In this document: one piece after another, positions 12,002 to 21,203 of the stretch | Numbering within the stretch: position 1 is the first letter of the stretch | Layout: each line of letters opens with the position of its first letter | From: Puccinellia tenuiflora | Lineage: Eukaryota; Streptophyta; Magnoliopsida; Poales; Poaceae | NCBI GenBank assembly: GCA_012064385.1 | Contig: QRDG01000410.1 | Location: 23,001-87,000 of the forward strand | DNA: 64,000 bases | Direction of reading: 5' to 3' | The notes under the pieces: model-generated | What the model was told of the DNA's origin: nothing | The model's database searches: none | Seen by the model: only the letters and a program-made list of their open reading frames with translations | Translations under genes and position numbers: made by a program

Positions 12002-12155
12002 CGATCATGATCTAAGTATGAGTGTAATAATATATTAAATAAATTATGTATGAGTGTTCTCAAAAACTTTTTATGTATGAGTGTTGTCAAATGCATTACA
12101 CAATATATGTATAATCGAGTGTTCCCAAATGCATTAAACCTTTTATGTAATTTGT

Positions 12156-12985
12156 ATTCGGTCGATTATCTGAAGGATTTCTGTATAGAACAAAACACAC
12201 GGTTTCACCTGCATACAGCCCAACGGTGGCTCGTGAGTGCCTGCAGCTGGTCGCCGTCATCCTCAGCCATGCAGCAGCGCGCAGGAGAGCGCCCACTTGC
12301 GCATCGTGCCGGCTCCGCTTCACTCTTTCTGCTGCAACAGAAACTGGTGAGAAGTTCGTCGTCGCCTTGGTCCGTCGAGAGAGAAGCCTATCCATTTTAA
12401 ATGGGCATTCGATCCAAGCAGCGGCAAGACTTCTCTGATGATTTGCAACCGTCCCAACAAGTGTTGGGGATATACCAGATCATCAAAGAAGCCCTTGCCG
12501 CTTGTATTCGGTCGATGAACTGAAGGTTTTCTAGATAAAACAAAACACATTGTTTCACCTGCATGCAGCCCTACGGTGGCTAGAGAGTGCCCGCATATCA
12601 AATACACCGTAGGACATATGCAGGGAATCCGCATGATTTGTATTCGGTCTTTGCCTTCCGGACTAGCCATACTCTTGTTCTTCATATCCTCCTCATGGTG
12701 GGTATTTATAGTTAAAAGATCATGACAAATCTTCATCTTTAGTCCCGGTTGGTAGCTGGAACCGGGACTAAAGGACCGTTGATATGTGCCTTATCTTCTG
12801 CTTGAGATCCAACAGCTCACAAGGGCTCAAAAGAAACACACTCTGATCCAACAGCTCACAAGCGCTCGCAGGAAACACACGATCCGTGTGCACACGATCC
12901 AACAGCTCACAAGCACTCGAAAAAAACACAACTCTGATCCAACGGCTCACAAGCGCTCGAAGGAAACACACGATCTGTGTGCTTC
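12156..12985. repeat. Internal duplications inside the CACTA element
   Basis: A block beginning 'tgtattcggtcgat' near 12156 recurs near 12506 (with 'caaaacaca', 'tttcacctgcat', 'acggtggct' downstream in both) and in short form near 12638. At 12808-12985 the unit 'atccaacagctcacaag' occurs four times (about 12808, 12846, 12896, 12936), each followed by a GCTC…GAAACACA-like tail. A stray copy of the subterminal repeat (gtcccggtt…aaccgggac) lies at about 12741-12773. Confidence 0.7.
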
Positions 12986-13097
12986 TTCCACCGCTTCCCG
13001 TCTTCGTCTTCCCGCAATTTCTCACTATATATATGTAGGCTTGGCCGCCATTGCCATATCACATCTAAACTCATATCTGCAACCTCATCACTCTTCC

Positions 13098-13637
13098 ATG
13101 GCTTCCACCGTACTAACCTACCGTCAGGAGGAGGAGCTTTCCGCCTCGAACTACCCCTGCCTGCCCGGCTACCGCGTCCCCGTCGGCTAGATGCTGAGCG
13201 CCGGAGGCGTGCCGATCCCTCCTGTCCCTCAAGGTGTGGCGCGCCGGGCGGGCATCAAGAACCACTACTACCTCGAGCTCACACCGGAGCAGCGGATGGA
13301 TCCGGGCTGGCATCCCGACTACCGCCCGACTTGGGAAGCCTTCTTCATCAATCGGCGTGAGAGGGCGCTCGCCAGGTACGAGGGGGACGGCCCGCCTCCT
13401 TCGGACTTCAACGAGGCCGGCCGTCAGCTGTGGTGGGCTGGCCGGACTCTCCAGGGCGTTATGAACTACATCATGGCTGGCGATAACCCCCGCCTGCGCT
13501 ACCCTAACATGCAGTCCGGGGGTGCTCACCCGTCGAGGTTCGAGCCACGAGCGCCGTATGAGTACGATGACAGCGACGACGACGATGACGTCGACTACGA
13601 GTACGAGTATTATAGGCCTAGGCAGGAGTATGACTAA
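13098..13637 (+). pseudogene. Second CACTA-encoded protein, one premature stop
   Basis: The frame opens with MASTVLTYRQEEELSASNY at 13098, reaches TAG at 13188-13190 (in 'YRVPVG*MLSAGG', where a tryptophan codon TGG is the likely original), and continues in the same frame to 13637. The body has 'YYLELTPEQRMDPGWHPDYR' and 'ALARYEGDGPPP', and an acidic/aromatic tail of Asp, Glu and Tyr. Proteins of this type recur downstream of TNP2 in grass CACTA elements; I do not know a biochemical function. Position and strand fit the second transposon gene. Without the stop it would be about 179 residues. Confidence 0.7.
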
Positions 13638-13789
13638 GATTGTTAGGACAACTGATCCACTGTTGTCATTCTATACCGTATCAAATGCACCGTTGGAGCT
13701 CAAATTTAAACACTTTTCATGTTGAAAGTTTAGTGAGATTCAATAATATGGCAAAAATAGATATGAATTAATTCAATAGATATAAATTA

Positions 13790-14310
13790 TATAAATAGAT
13801 AGATTACATTTTTATCAACAATTTGATATTTTAATTGCATTTTTCTGATAAACAAATGAAAAAATATTGAATTTATAAGTTTAATTAATGACTTAATGGA
13901 GTTCAAATTCCAAATTTTGTAATTAAATGAATTCCCCTATAATCTAAAAAAATGAATTTTTCATAAATAGATAGATTACATTTTTATCAACAATTTGATA
14001 TTTCAATTGCATTTTTCTGATAAACAGATGAAAAGATATTGAATTTATAAATTTAATTAATGACTTAATTAAGTTCAAATTCCAAAAAATTAATTAAATG
14101 AATTCACCTCTAATCTCAAAAAAATGAATTTGTCATAAATAGATAGATTACATTTTTTTATCAACAATTTGATATTTTAATTGCATTTTTTCTGATAAAC
14201 ATATGAAAAGATATTGAATTTATAAGTTTAATGACTTAATTAAGTTCAAATTCCAAAAAATTTAATTAAATGAATTCACCTCTAATCTCAAACGAAAATG
14301 ACAAAATGGT
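13790..14310. repeat. AT-rich tandem repeat, about 170-173 bp x 3
   Basis: The block beginning 'aatagatagattacattttt' starts near 13795, 13968 and 14136. Each copy continues with 'atcaacaatttgatatt', 'gcatttttctgataaac', 'atgacttaat' and 'aattcacc/ccc'. The three copies differ at several positions, so the amplification is not recent. It lies inside the CACTA element. Confidence 0.85.
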
Positions 14311-14507
14311 TAATAGTTTCTATAGTTAGAATAATTATTTTAGAAAACCGAAAATGGTTTTGGATTATTTATTCAAATTTAAACACTTTTCATGTTGAAA
14401 GTCTTTTCAAATTCAAAACCATTTGAAATTCATATTCAAACACCTTAATAAGAAAAAAAAGGCGGGAACATCATTCAGAACTGAAAATTTTCAGGGCATT
14501 AAAATTT

Positions 14508-14715
14508 TCAGGGCATTGGTCCCGGTTCATGCCACGAACCGGGACTAAAGGGTATTTTGGCGCGCGCCTTTTCGGTGCCGCCGAAAATGACCTTTAGGTC
14601 CGGTTGGTACCACCAACCGGGACTAAAGGGTAGGCCTATAGTCCCGGTTGGTGCCTCCAACCGGGCCTAAAGACCCTTTGGTCTCGGTTGGGGGTACCAA
14701 CCGGGACTAAAGGTC
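14508..14715 (+). repeat. 3' subterminal repeat array of the CACTA element
   Basis: Direct and inverted copies of 'gtcccggtt' / 'aaccgggac' with 'taaagg' extensions, mirror-image to the 5' array at 8196-8375. The terminal CACTA motif itself is not visible beyond it. Confidence 0.8.
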
Positions 14716-14954
14716 TTTACTTTAAATCTGGCCGGCCTCTTCTTCTTCCCCCAACTCCTCATTTCGCTAAGGCACTACAGGCTTCTCCGTCGCGCCCTCG
14801 ACGCCGTCAGGCTGCTCCGCCGCACCCTCGACGCCGTCAGGCTGCTTCGAAGGGATTATTGAAGCTGGCTACGTCGTTGCTAAATTAGAGGCTTATAGAC
14901 AAGAGCAGACAACGGCTTGTGCCTGTTTCTTCGGAGGAAGAACGAACACAACGA

Positions 14955-15303
14955 GATGAGCTTCCTTGGTGCTGGGAGAGCAATGGATCGTACTCGGCAA
15001 GATTGGCATATGCCTGCTTCTTCGGAGGAAGAACGAACACACCGGTGGCCAAAGAGATTTGGAGGAATAAGGTGCCGATGAACTGCCGTTTCTTCACCTG
15101 GTTGGCATGTCGAAACAGATGCTGGACATCTGACCAGTTGCAACACCAGTAGGCATGTCCGTTGTGTGATCAACATGAAGAGACAATGCATCATCTCTTG
15201 GTGGGTTGCGTGTACGCTAGAATAGTATGGGGCAAGGTCTCTGAGATGCTTGGCAGGCTGCAATTTGTCCCCCGTGACGACATGAACCTGGTGGACTGGT
15301 GAA
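14955..15303 (+). pseudogene. LINE ORF2 3' part (zf-RVT domain), broken
   Basis: Translation shows the reverse-transcriptase zinc-binding region: 'WCWESNGSYSARLAYACFF', 'RFFTWLACRNRCWTSDQL', then after a TAG codon near 15150 'CPLCDQHEETMHHLLVGC'. The frame ends at TGA after 'MNLVDW'. The coding sequence resumes beyond the nested LTR element at 18501 with 'RRRDLHTWIILVLWETWKHR' to about 18700. A 5' duplication is seen: 'ttcttcggaggaagaacgaaca' type sequence occurs at about 14928 and 15019. Not functional. Confidence 0.85.
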
Positions 15304-16648
15304 TTAGCCTCGCTTCGATCTCAAAGTGTCGGGATATCATACCCGGATACCCCGAAGACAGTGACAAGGCAACCTCTACCAAGCTTCCTAGGTTACCAGC
15401 CCGCTGCCTATATAAAGCGGGGCAGCAGGCTGGGTTCCCACAGAGGAGGGAGCTCTAGGGTTTGGCACCCTCCCGATCTGGATCTAGAAAAATCTCTCTT
15501 TTCTTCACCAACCACGGTAGCACCATCCTCCATGACCGGAGCTGAAGCTGCACCAAGCCGCTGCCATGGGCACCGTAGACTACATCCGAGGCTGGGAATC
15601 GAACCAGGACTTCATCTACGTGAAGATCGAAGCAAGAATCAGGAGCAGATCAACACCGAGATCGTCTTCCTCGCACACGCGTCTGCTCCTCCAACCTCGA
15701 GCTCCACCGCACGCCCGTCCTCCCCACATCACCAACACGTGAAGCAGGCAAGCAGCAGCAGCGGATCAGCACCATCGTCCGCGCCTCCGCCCCCCAAGTT
15801 CTTCCACGACGCCGGCCTCCCTCGTCCTCTTCTCGAGTGGCCGCCGTCATTCTACGTCGGCAAGCTCCCCCGCGCGAGTTCGCCTTCCCCAAGTGTCTCC
15901 GCCCGTCATCCGCTCGAGCTCCTCCACCCGCTCGGACCTCGACCTCCTCCGCGCCCAGCAGCCGGCCGCCCCGAGCTCGCCATCGCCGGCCTCCTCCACC
16001 TGCACGCCTCCGCGCGAGCACCTCCCGCAACCGTCGACACCCGTGCGCGTCCGCGCCGCCGGCCTCACCGTGCTCGACCCCGTCTTCGCGCCTCCACCCG
16101 TGGCCGGCTACCTGTGCCTGCGCCGGCCTCCACTCGCTCCGGCCGCCTCCGCGCACCTCCGTCCCGGCTCCTCCGCCCTGTCCTGGCCAGCTGCGCCGCC
16201 CCATCCGGCTCCCGCGCGCACGGCTGGCCGAGGCCGGCTCCGGCCGCTCCGTCCCGTCCGCGTCGGCTCGCTCCGCCTCCAGTGCCGCTTGCTCTGCCCC
16301 GGCCGACGCTCGCGTCCGGTTGGTCGCCCCTCCGTCGAGCCGGCTGCGAGGCAGAGTTACGGGCCGACTGAAAAAAAAAGAAAAGGGGAGCCTGCCGACC
16401 GGCTTAAAAAAAGAAAGAAAAGAGGATCAAGCTGGCTCGACTTCATTTGGCTGTCAGGCCGGCTGCGATCAAGACGGCTGTCCCTACCCGTTCGGCTTTC
16501 AGACTGCAGCATATCTTCTTCGACTACGGAAAACAACAAAAAACGTAAGTTGGTGCGTGCGCAAAGTTGGATAGTCCTGAGAAGCACTCAGGGGCTATCT
16601 CTTCACCTTTTCACAAAATCTTCGCATCTCGTGTCCGGCTCTGCCCAA

Positions 16649-17110
16649 GCGCTTTCTCCCGAGATCGGCTTAGTAGTGTGCACGGCACCAAACGGGTTAA
16701 CTCCTCGCGCCCGGTCCAGGCCGGCGAGGAGAACAAGCTGGAGGTCGCATCCACATGAAAGACGTCGACGGAGGAAACAGCTTGGACAATCTGGACGCAC
16801 TCTTCTTCGCTAGCCCAAGTGCTTTTTCCCGATATCGGCTTAGTAGTGTGCACGACACCAAATGGTTAACTCCTCGCGCCCGGTCCAGGCCGGCGAGGAG
16901 AACAAGCTGGAGGTCGCATCCACATGAAAGACATCAAAGGAGGAAACTACTTGGACGACCCGGTCGTTTTCTTTTTCAAATGTTGGTTCGCTTGAACCCA
17001 ATCCGCAAAGTCTAAGTACTGTGCATGATCCCGTATGGTCAACTCTTCGCATCCGGCTGTAGTATCGCCAGACGACCAGCCGGCAAGAGCACAAGCCAGG
17101 ATGGTGAAGT
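16649..17110 (+). repeat. Tandem repeat with ~170-bp unit inside the LTR element
   Basis: Units begin 'agcgctttctcccgagatcg' (16649) and 'agtgctttttcccgatatcg' (16819), a period of 170 bases. Both hold 'gtgtgcacg', 'gcgcccggtccaggccggcg' and 'ggtcgcatccacatgaaaga'. A third, strongly diverged copy runs to about 17110. Confidence 0.85.
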
Positions 17111-17385
17111 GCACACCAATGATCTAAAGGGCTCGGACCAAAGCGAGTTGGCATAAAAATCCACAAAAGCTTCAATCACCGTATAATTTATATACCGAGA
17201 TCTAATGACTAACTTCATTTCTTGCATGACTATTTTTGTGTCAACCTTCCGAGGCCCTCCCGTCGGAGCCGCAGGACCTCGACAGCTTTGGGGGCTAGGG
17301 GTTGGCTGCCCTTCAGCTGGATCCACCTGCAGTCGGCCGTCGCTCAATCCGGACGACATTTGGCTCCCATTGTGGGGCCGACTCA

Positions 17386-17885
17386 GGGGCTTGACATCGC
17401 CATCACCCTCCTTGCGAAACTCGGGGTCTAGACATCGCCATCACCCTCCTTGCGAAACTCGGGGGCTCGACCTCGCCATCACCCTCCTTGTGAAACTCGG
17501 GGGCTCGACATCGCCATCGCCCTCCTCGTGAAATTCGGGGGCTCGACATTGCCATCGCCCTCCTCGCGAAACTCGGGGGCTCGACATCGCCATCGCCCCC
17601 ACCCTGCAGTCTTTAGCTGGCTCCCGTTCCAAGTTGGGCCGGCTCCAACTTTTGCAGCCGGCTCCACGGGCTGCCGGCTCCAACTCCAAGTTCTGCAGTC
17701 GGCTTCAACTCCATCCGGCTTCAACCTCATCCGGCTTCAACTCCATCCGGCTTCAACTTCAGCTGGCTTCAACTTCAGCCGGCTCCGGCTTCAACTCCAA
17801 CTTCAGTCGGCTTCGGCTTCAACTTCAGCCGGCTCTGGCTCCAGTTCCAGTTTCAGCCGGCTCCAGCTCCGACTTCAGCATTTCA
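17386..17885 (+). repeat. Short tandem repeats (38-39 bp, then ~16 bp) inside the LTR element
   Basis: A 38-39-bp unit containing 'cgacatcgccatc', 'ccctcct' and 'gaaactcggggg' is repeated about five to six times from 17386 to 17600. From about 17690 to 17885 a short unit around 'ccggcttcaactcc' is repeated many times with drift. Such repeats sit close to the 3' LTR in related grass elements. Confidence 0.85.
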
Positions 17886-17963
17886 TCCACGACAATCAAG
17901 ACAAGGGGAAGCTCGTGAAGCCTTCCCAGCAAGCAGCAAAGCCTCCACGCGCTCGGGGGCTAG

Positions 17964-18500
17964 TGTCGGGGATATCATACCCGGATACCCCGAAGACAGT
18001 GACAAGGCAACCTCCACCAAGCTTCCTAGGTCACCAGGCCGCTGCCTATATAAAGCGGGGCAGCAGGCTGGGTTCCCACAGAGAAGGGAGCCCTAGGGTT
18101 TGGATCCCCAGAGATAGACAAACTTGTAACTTTCTTGAAACCCAAAACCCTAGCCTGCTGCTTTTATAAGGCGGGCTAGAACCCCCTGCGAGGGAAGGGC
18201 TCACAAACACACAAGGTTAGATCACCACCATCTTCTTCCACCTCTAGCCGGCTGAGTAGCCAAGCCGGCCTTCACCAGAAAACAACTCCAGGAGCACCAT
18301 TGTAGCCCTAGTTCTTGTGATCTTGCAATAGAAAGAAGCTAAGCAGGACGTAGGGGTGTTACTTCCTTAAGAGGGCTCCGAACCTAGGTATATCGCGTGT
18401 GTTTGCCGTGATTGTTACCCAATCCCGCGCGAGCACCATCGTTGTCTTGCTCCACATCTTTTCCATCTCCGATGGATATATCGTTGAAGCCACCACGACA
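17964..18500 (+). repeat. Right LTR (537 bp)
   Basis: Begins TGTCGGGGATATC and ends …CCACCACGACA. It contains a TATATAAA box near 18047. Its last ~100 bases ('cccgcgcgagcaccat', 'tgctccacatctttt', 'atctccgatgg') resemble the reverse complement of 28610-28690, so this LTR and the one at 28595-29231 belong to related families. Confidence 0.8.
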
Positions 18501-18855
18501 CAAAAGCGACGACGGGACCTGCATACCTGGATCATTCTGGTGCTCTGGGAAACATGGAAACACAGGATAGCAGTGGTTTTCGATGGCGCTTCGCTGGCAG
18601 TGCTGGCCATCTTGAGTCGTATCGTATCGTTGTGGAAGGCGAGGCTTGGTTCAACGCTGGTCTCCTTTGTAAGGGCAAAAATGAGTTCATGTTAGCTTCG
18701 AGTAGGTGGATTAGAGTAGTGTTCTTGCGTGTGTAATTGTGGAGTAGTTTGGCCGCCTGTTGGCTGGCCGTTCGTTGTACTGGCTTTTTTGCGACCCCTT
18801 CTTTCAATATATGATACGCTGCGTATTCTAGAAAAGAAAAAGACAACGGCTTGTG

Positions 18856-20115
18856 GCCAAAAATCTGACACTATGCCGCAGTGTGTGCATTCCAACTCTA
18901 TTTGTCACACCCGGACAAATCATTCACCTATTCTTCCTATGCTTTAAATGAAGAGCTAGTCTATGACTGCAAGCAATAGCGTATGAGCCGGGTACTTTAC
19001 AGATACTATGCTAATCATGAATGATTTGTTCGAATCTTGATGACCAATCGCACGGCAATGCATAGGGTGGCATAGTCCCCGGGAGAAACGGACACATTTT
19101 CGTTTACTATTTAGCAACAGACAAACAACAAATGTGTGTATGTACTATAGATCTGGCTACTTTTTGTACGTGCTCTTTTTTACATGCATTATAAGTTTTC
19201 CTAAAATAATCATGTGTGTTATTTACCTTTTGTAACTTAAGATAACACTATCGAAGGAGCAAACCATTGACTCATGTGTCGCTCCACGGGCGCTCGACAG
19301 ACACTGTAGCCGCGCTGGAAGAACCTCTCCTTTTGTTCGTCCTCCCATCACCGCTGCCAGAGGGTGTAGCTAGCCAGGCAAAACCAGCTCTCGGTGGTGG
19401 CAGGGTTCTTCCGTTCCACGCGAGAAGGGACAACGTTGTTATCCTCAGCGAGGAGATCATTGCACCGATCTTCGCCCTTGGTGGTCCTCATGCAGAGGCG
19501 GTGTGGCGTTGATCAGATCTCGTGCGGATGTAGTCCTACTCGTTGCGGCATCCCAGTGGCAGGATGTCTAACATTATCGTATGAATAACGTCATGTGGCG
19601 GAAGTTATCCTTCCGATGGCACGATATGAGTTTCGGAATATGGATGACGCAACTGTCAGATCTGAAGATGGTGATGTCCATCACCAAGGCCGGTGTCGGT
19701 ATGTGACGGACCTCAATCTCACGTCGCCATGAAAGACACCGCCGATGTGGGAGTAGAGGTGAGGCAGGCCCGTGGTCGAGACTACTGTATAGTTTGTATG
19801 TCGGGACTCGGGATAACGTAACAGATCTAGTACATGGTGACAACTAATAACGTGTTAATCGACTTGAACAACCAGTTTCATGAGAGCCGTCTGTTTCTTG
19901 TAAGCAGCCTTGTATTTTATAACTTATTGTAACCGTATTTTAGTTGATCAATAAAGCTCCCCAAGTTCGATGGGGAAAAAGTTGAACGACTATATGTTTA
20001 GATCGGATTCTCATGTCTTCGTGGAATTGGACAACGAATTAGTACACTCAACAGATTTGGTATGCATTGATTGCTTTCATGCTTCAGGGCAATTGGCCCC
20101 ACCCACTTATATCTT
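18856..20115. other. Intergenic region, no gene recognised
   Basis: No coding signal with known motif. A GC-richer block at about 19270-19600 has the feel of a retroelement leader but no identifiable domain. 19900-19960 contains 'gatcaataaagctcccc', a polyadenylation-like stretch. I saw no terminal repeats joining these. Confidence 0.3.
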
Positions 20116-20118
20116 TAA

Positions 20119-20386
20119 GACTAGCCACAATGGGGGTATCACAGGTGGTATTATGTGACATGTTGCCAAAAAGCTGACGTGTTACTACAATTAATGATGA
20201 GAGAGATAATAGTATCATAGGCAGATACCGTAACATAACGGATTCCAATGTCAAATGAATCTACAACATAATAAATGTAGTATTGTATGATACCACAAAT
20301 ATGTTACTATACATTGTGAAGGCAGTAACATAGACTAGTATCATATACATGATACTCGTATATGATACTCCTCATTGTGACTAGTC
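20119..20386. mobile_element. Tourist-like (PIF/Harbinger) MITE, 268 bp
   Basis: The element starts GACTAGCCACAATGGG and ends with the imperfect inverse …CATTGTGACTAGTC. It is flanked by TAA at 20116-20118 and 20387-20389, the 3-bp duplication expected of this superfamily. It shares termini with the MITE at 54122-54394. Confidence 0.85.
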
Positions 20387-20439
20387 TAAGCGTGGACACG
20401 GTTACAAAAAAAATCCTGTCTTTTTTTTTTCATATTAGT

Positions 20440-20850
20440 TTATTTTTGTTTTCATAAAATGCATGAATCCTTTTTGCTATAATGAACCATTTTCATTGTG
20501 AACCATCTTGCATTATAGGTAAAAACTTTTAAATTTACCGTGAACCATTTTTATTATATGTGAACACATTTTAATTTATTGTGAACCATTTTTTATCCTG
20601 AAACATTTTTTTATTGTGAACCATTTTTCATTATAAGTATGTCTTAATTTCTGATAATACATGAGTACACCTATATGCATTATAGGTGAACACTTTTTAG
20701 TTTATCGTGAACCATTTTTTTTAAAGGTGAACACGTTTTAATTTATCGTGAACCATTGTTTTCAAGACAAAAACATTTTTTCAATAACATGAACCTTATT
20801 TGTAACATCGGTGAACATTGTTTAAAACTATACAAACCATTTTTCTCGTG
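20440..20850. repeat. Degenerate AT-rich repeat around 'gtgaaccatttt'
   Basis: Many drifting copies of 'gtgaaccattttt', alternating with 'ataggtgaacactttttaat' variants and 'atttatcgtgaacc', spaced irregularly at about 25-60 bases. It has no coding capacity. Confidence 0.7.
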
Positions 20851-21203
20851 TTTTTTACAAGATTTTTTTGGTTACTATTAAACTACTACTACTACAATTT
20901 TTATTAACCCAATTTGTTTTTCGAAATTGATGAAAAACATGAGAAAGAATATACTGTATCTTAGTGGGCCGGATTGTCCGGCCCAGTAGAAGAGCGCTGC
21001 AGGCTAGCCGGTGAACCGACTGGCTGCAGTCCAACTCGCTACAAGCAGAGAAAGCAGGTCGTACGGGATTATAAAAACATGTCGCTTGTGCGATGCGGTT
21101 AGGATTAGGCTTCTTCTCCCACGCGGCGCCGACGCGATCCCCTCCCACCTCGCCTCTGATTTCCAACAAATAGAGCAGCTCTTACCTCTGGTATCGTCGC
21201 ATC

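Larger units (their letters stand above)
8152..14715 (+). mobile_element. CACTA (En/Spm-type) DNA transposon, decayed autonomous copy, 3' terminus not found
   Basis: The 5' terminus is CACTACTAGAAAAACC at 8152. It is followed by an array of subterminal repeats built on 'gtcccggtt' and its inverse 'aaccgggac'. Inside lie a TNP2-type transposase (8678-12001) and a second CACTA protein (13098-13637), both on the plus strand, then AT-rich tandem repeats. A mirror-image subterminal array at about 14508-14715 marks the other end. The expected terminal inverse (…CTAGTAGTG) and a matching 3-bp duplication of the bases before 8152 (aac) were not found, so the 3' tip seems deleted or mutated. Architecture fits the Caspar-like CACTA elements that are abundant in Triticeae. 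Both ORFs carry stop codons, so this copy should not move by itself. Confidence 0.88.
15327..18500 (+). mobile_element. Non-autonomous LTR retrotransposon nested in the LINE
   Basis: The first ~145 bases (TGTCGGGATATCATACCCGG…) recur at 17964, where the full 537-bp right LTR stands. A polypurine-like tract (gctcgggggctag) immediately precedes the right LTR. The left flank caaag (15322-15326) and right flank caaaag (18501-18506) are the target duplication with one extra A. The LINE reading frame continues across the removed element (…SISK / RRRD…). The left LTR is homologous only to about 15470, so its 3' part is deleted or replaced. The internal region is GC-rich, full of short tandem repeats and shows no gag, protease, RT or integrase. 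A TATATAAA box lies in each LTR (15409 and 18047). Confidence 0.8.
14922..18841 (+). mobile_element. 5'-truncated LINE with 14-bp target duplication, split by an LTR element
   Basis: The 14-mer gacaacggcttgtg stands at 14908-14921 and again at 18842-18855. The second copy directly follows a short A-rich tail (gaaaagaaaaa), which is the signature of LINE integration. Only the 3' end of the element was copied: the zinc-binding end of the reverse transcriptase and the following domain. The LINE is interrupted at 15327-18500 by an LTR retrotransposon. Excluding that, it is about 0.75 kb. Confidence 0.85.

Noticed and set aside
15361..16813. Long Pro/Ser/Arg-rich frames inside the LTR element
   Set aside because: They are low-complexity translations of GC-rich DNA, open in several frames at once, with no gag or other domain.
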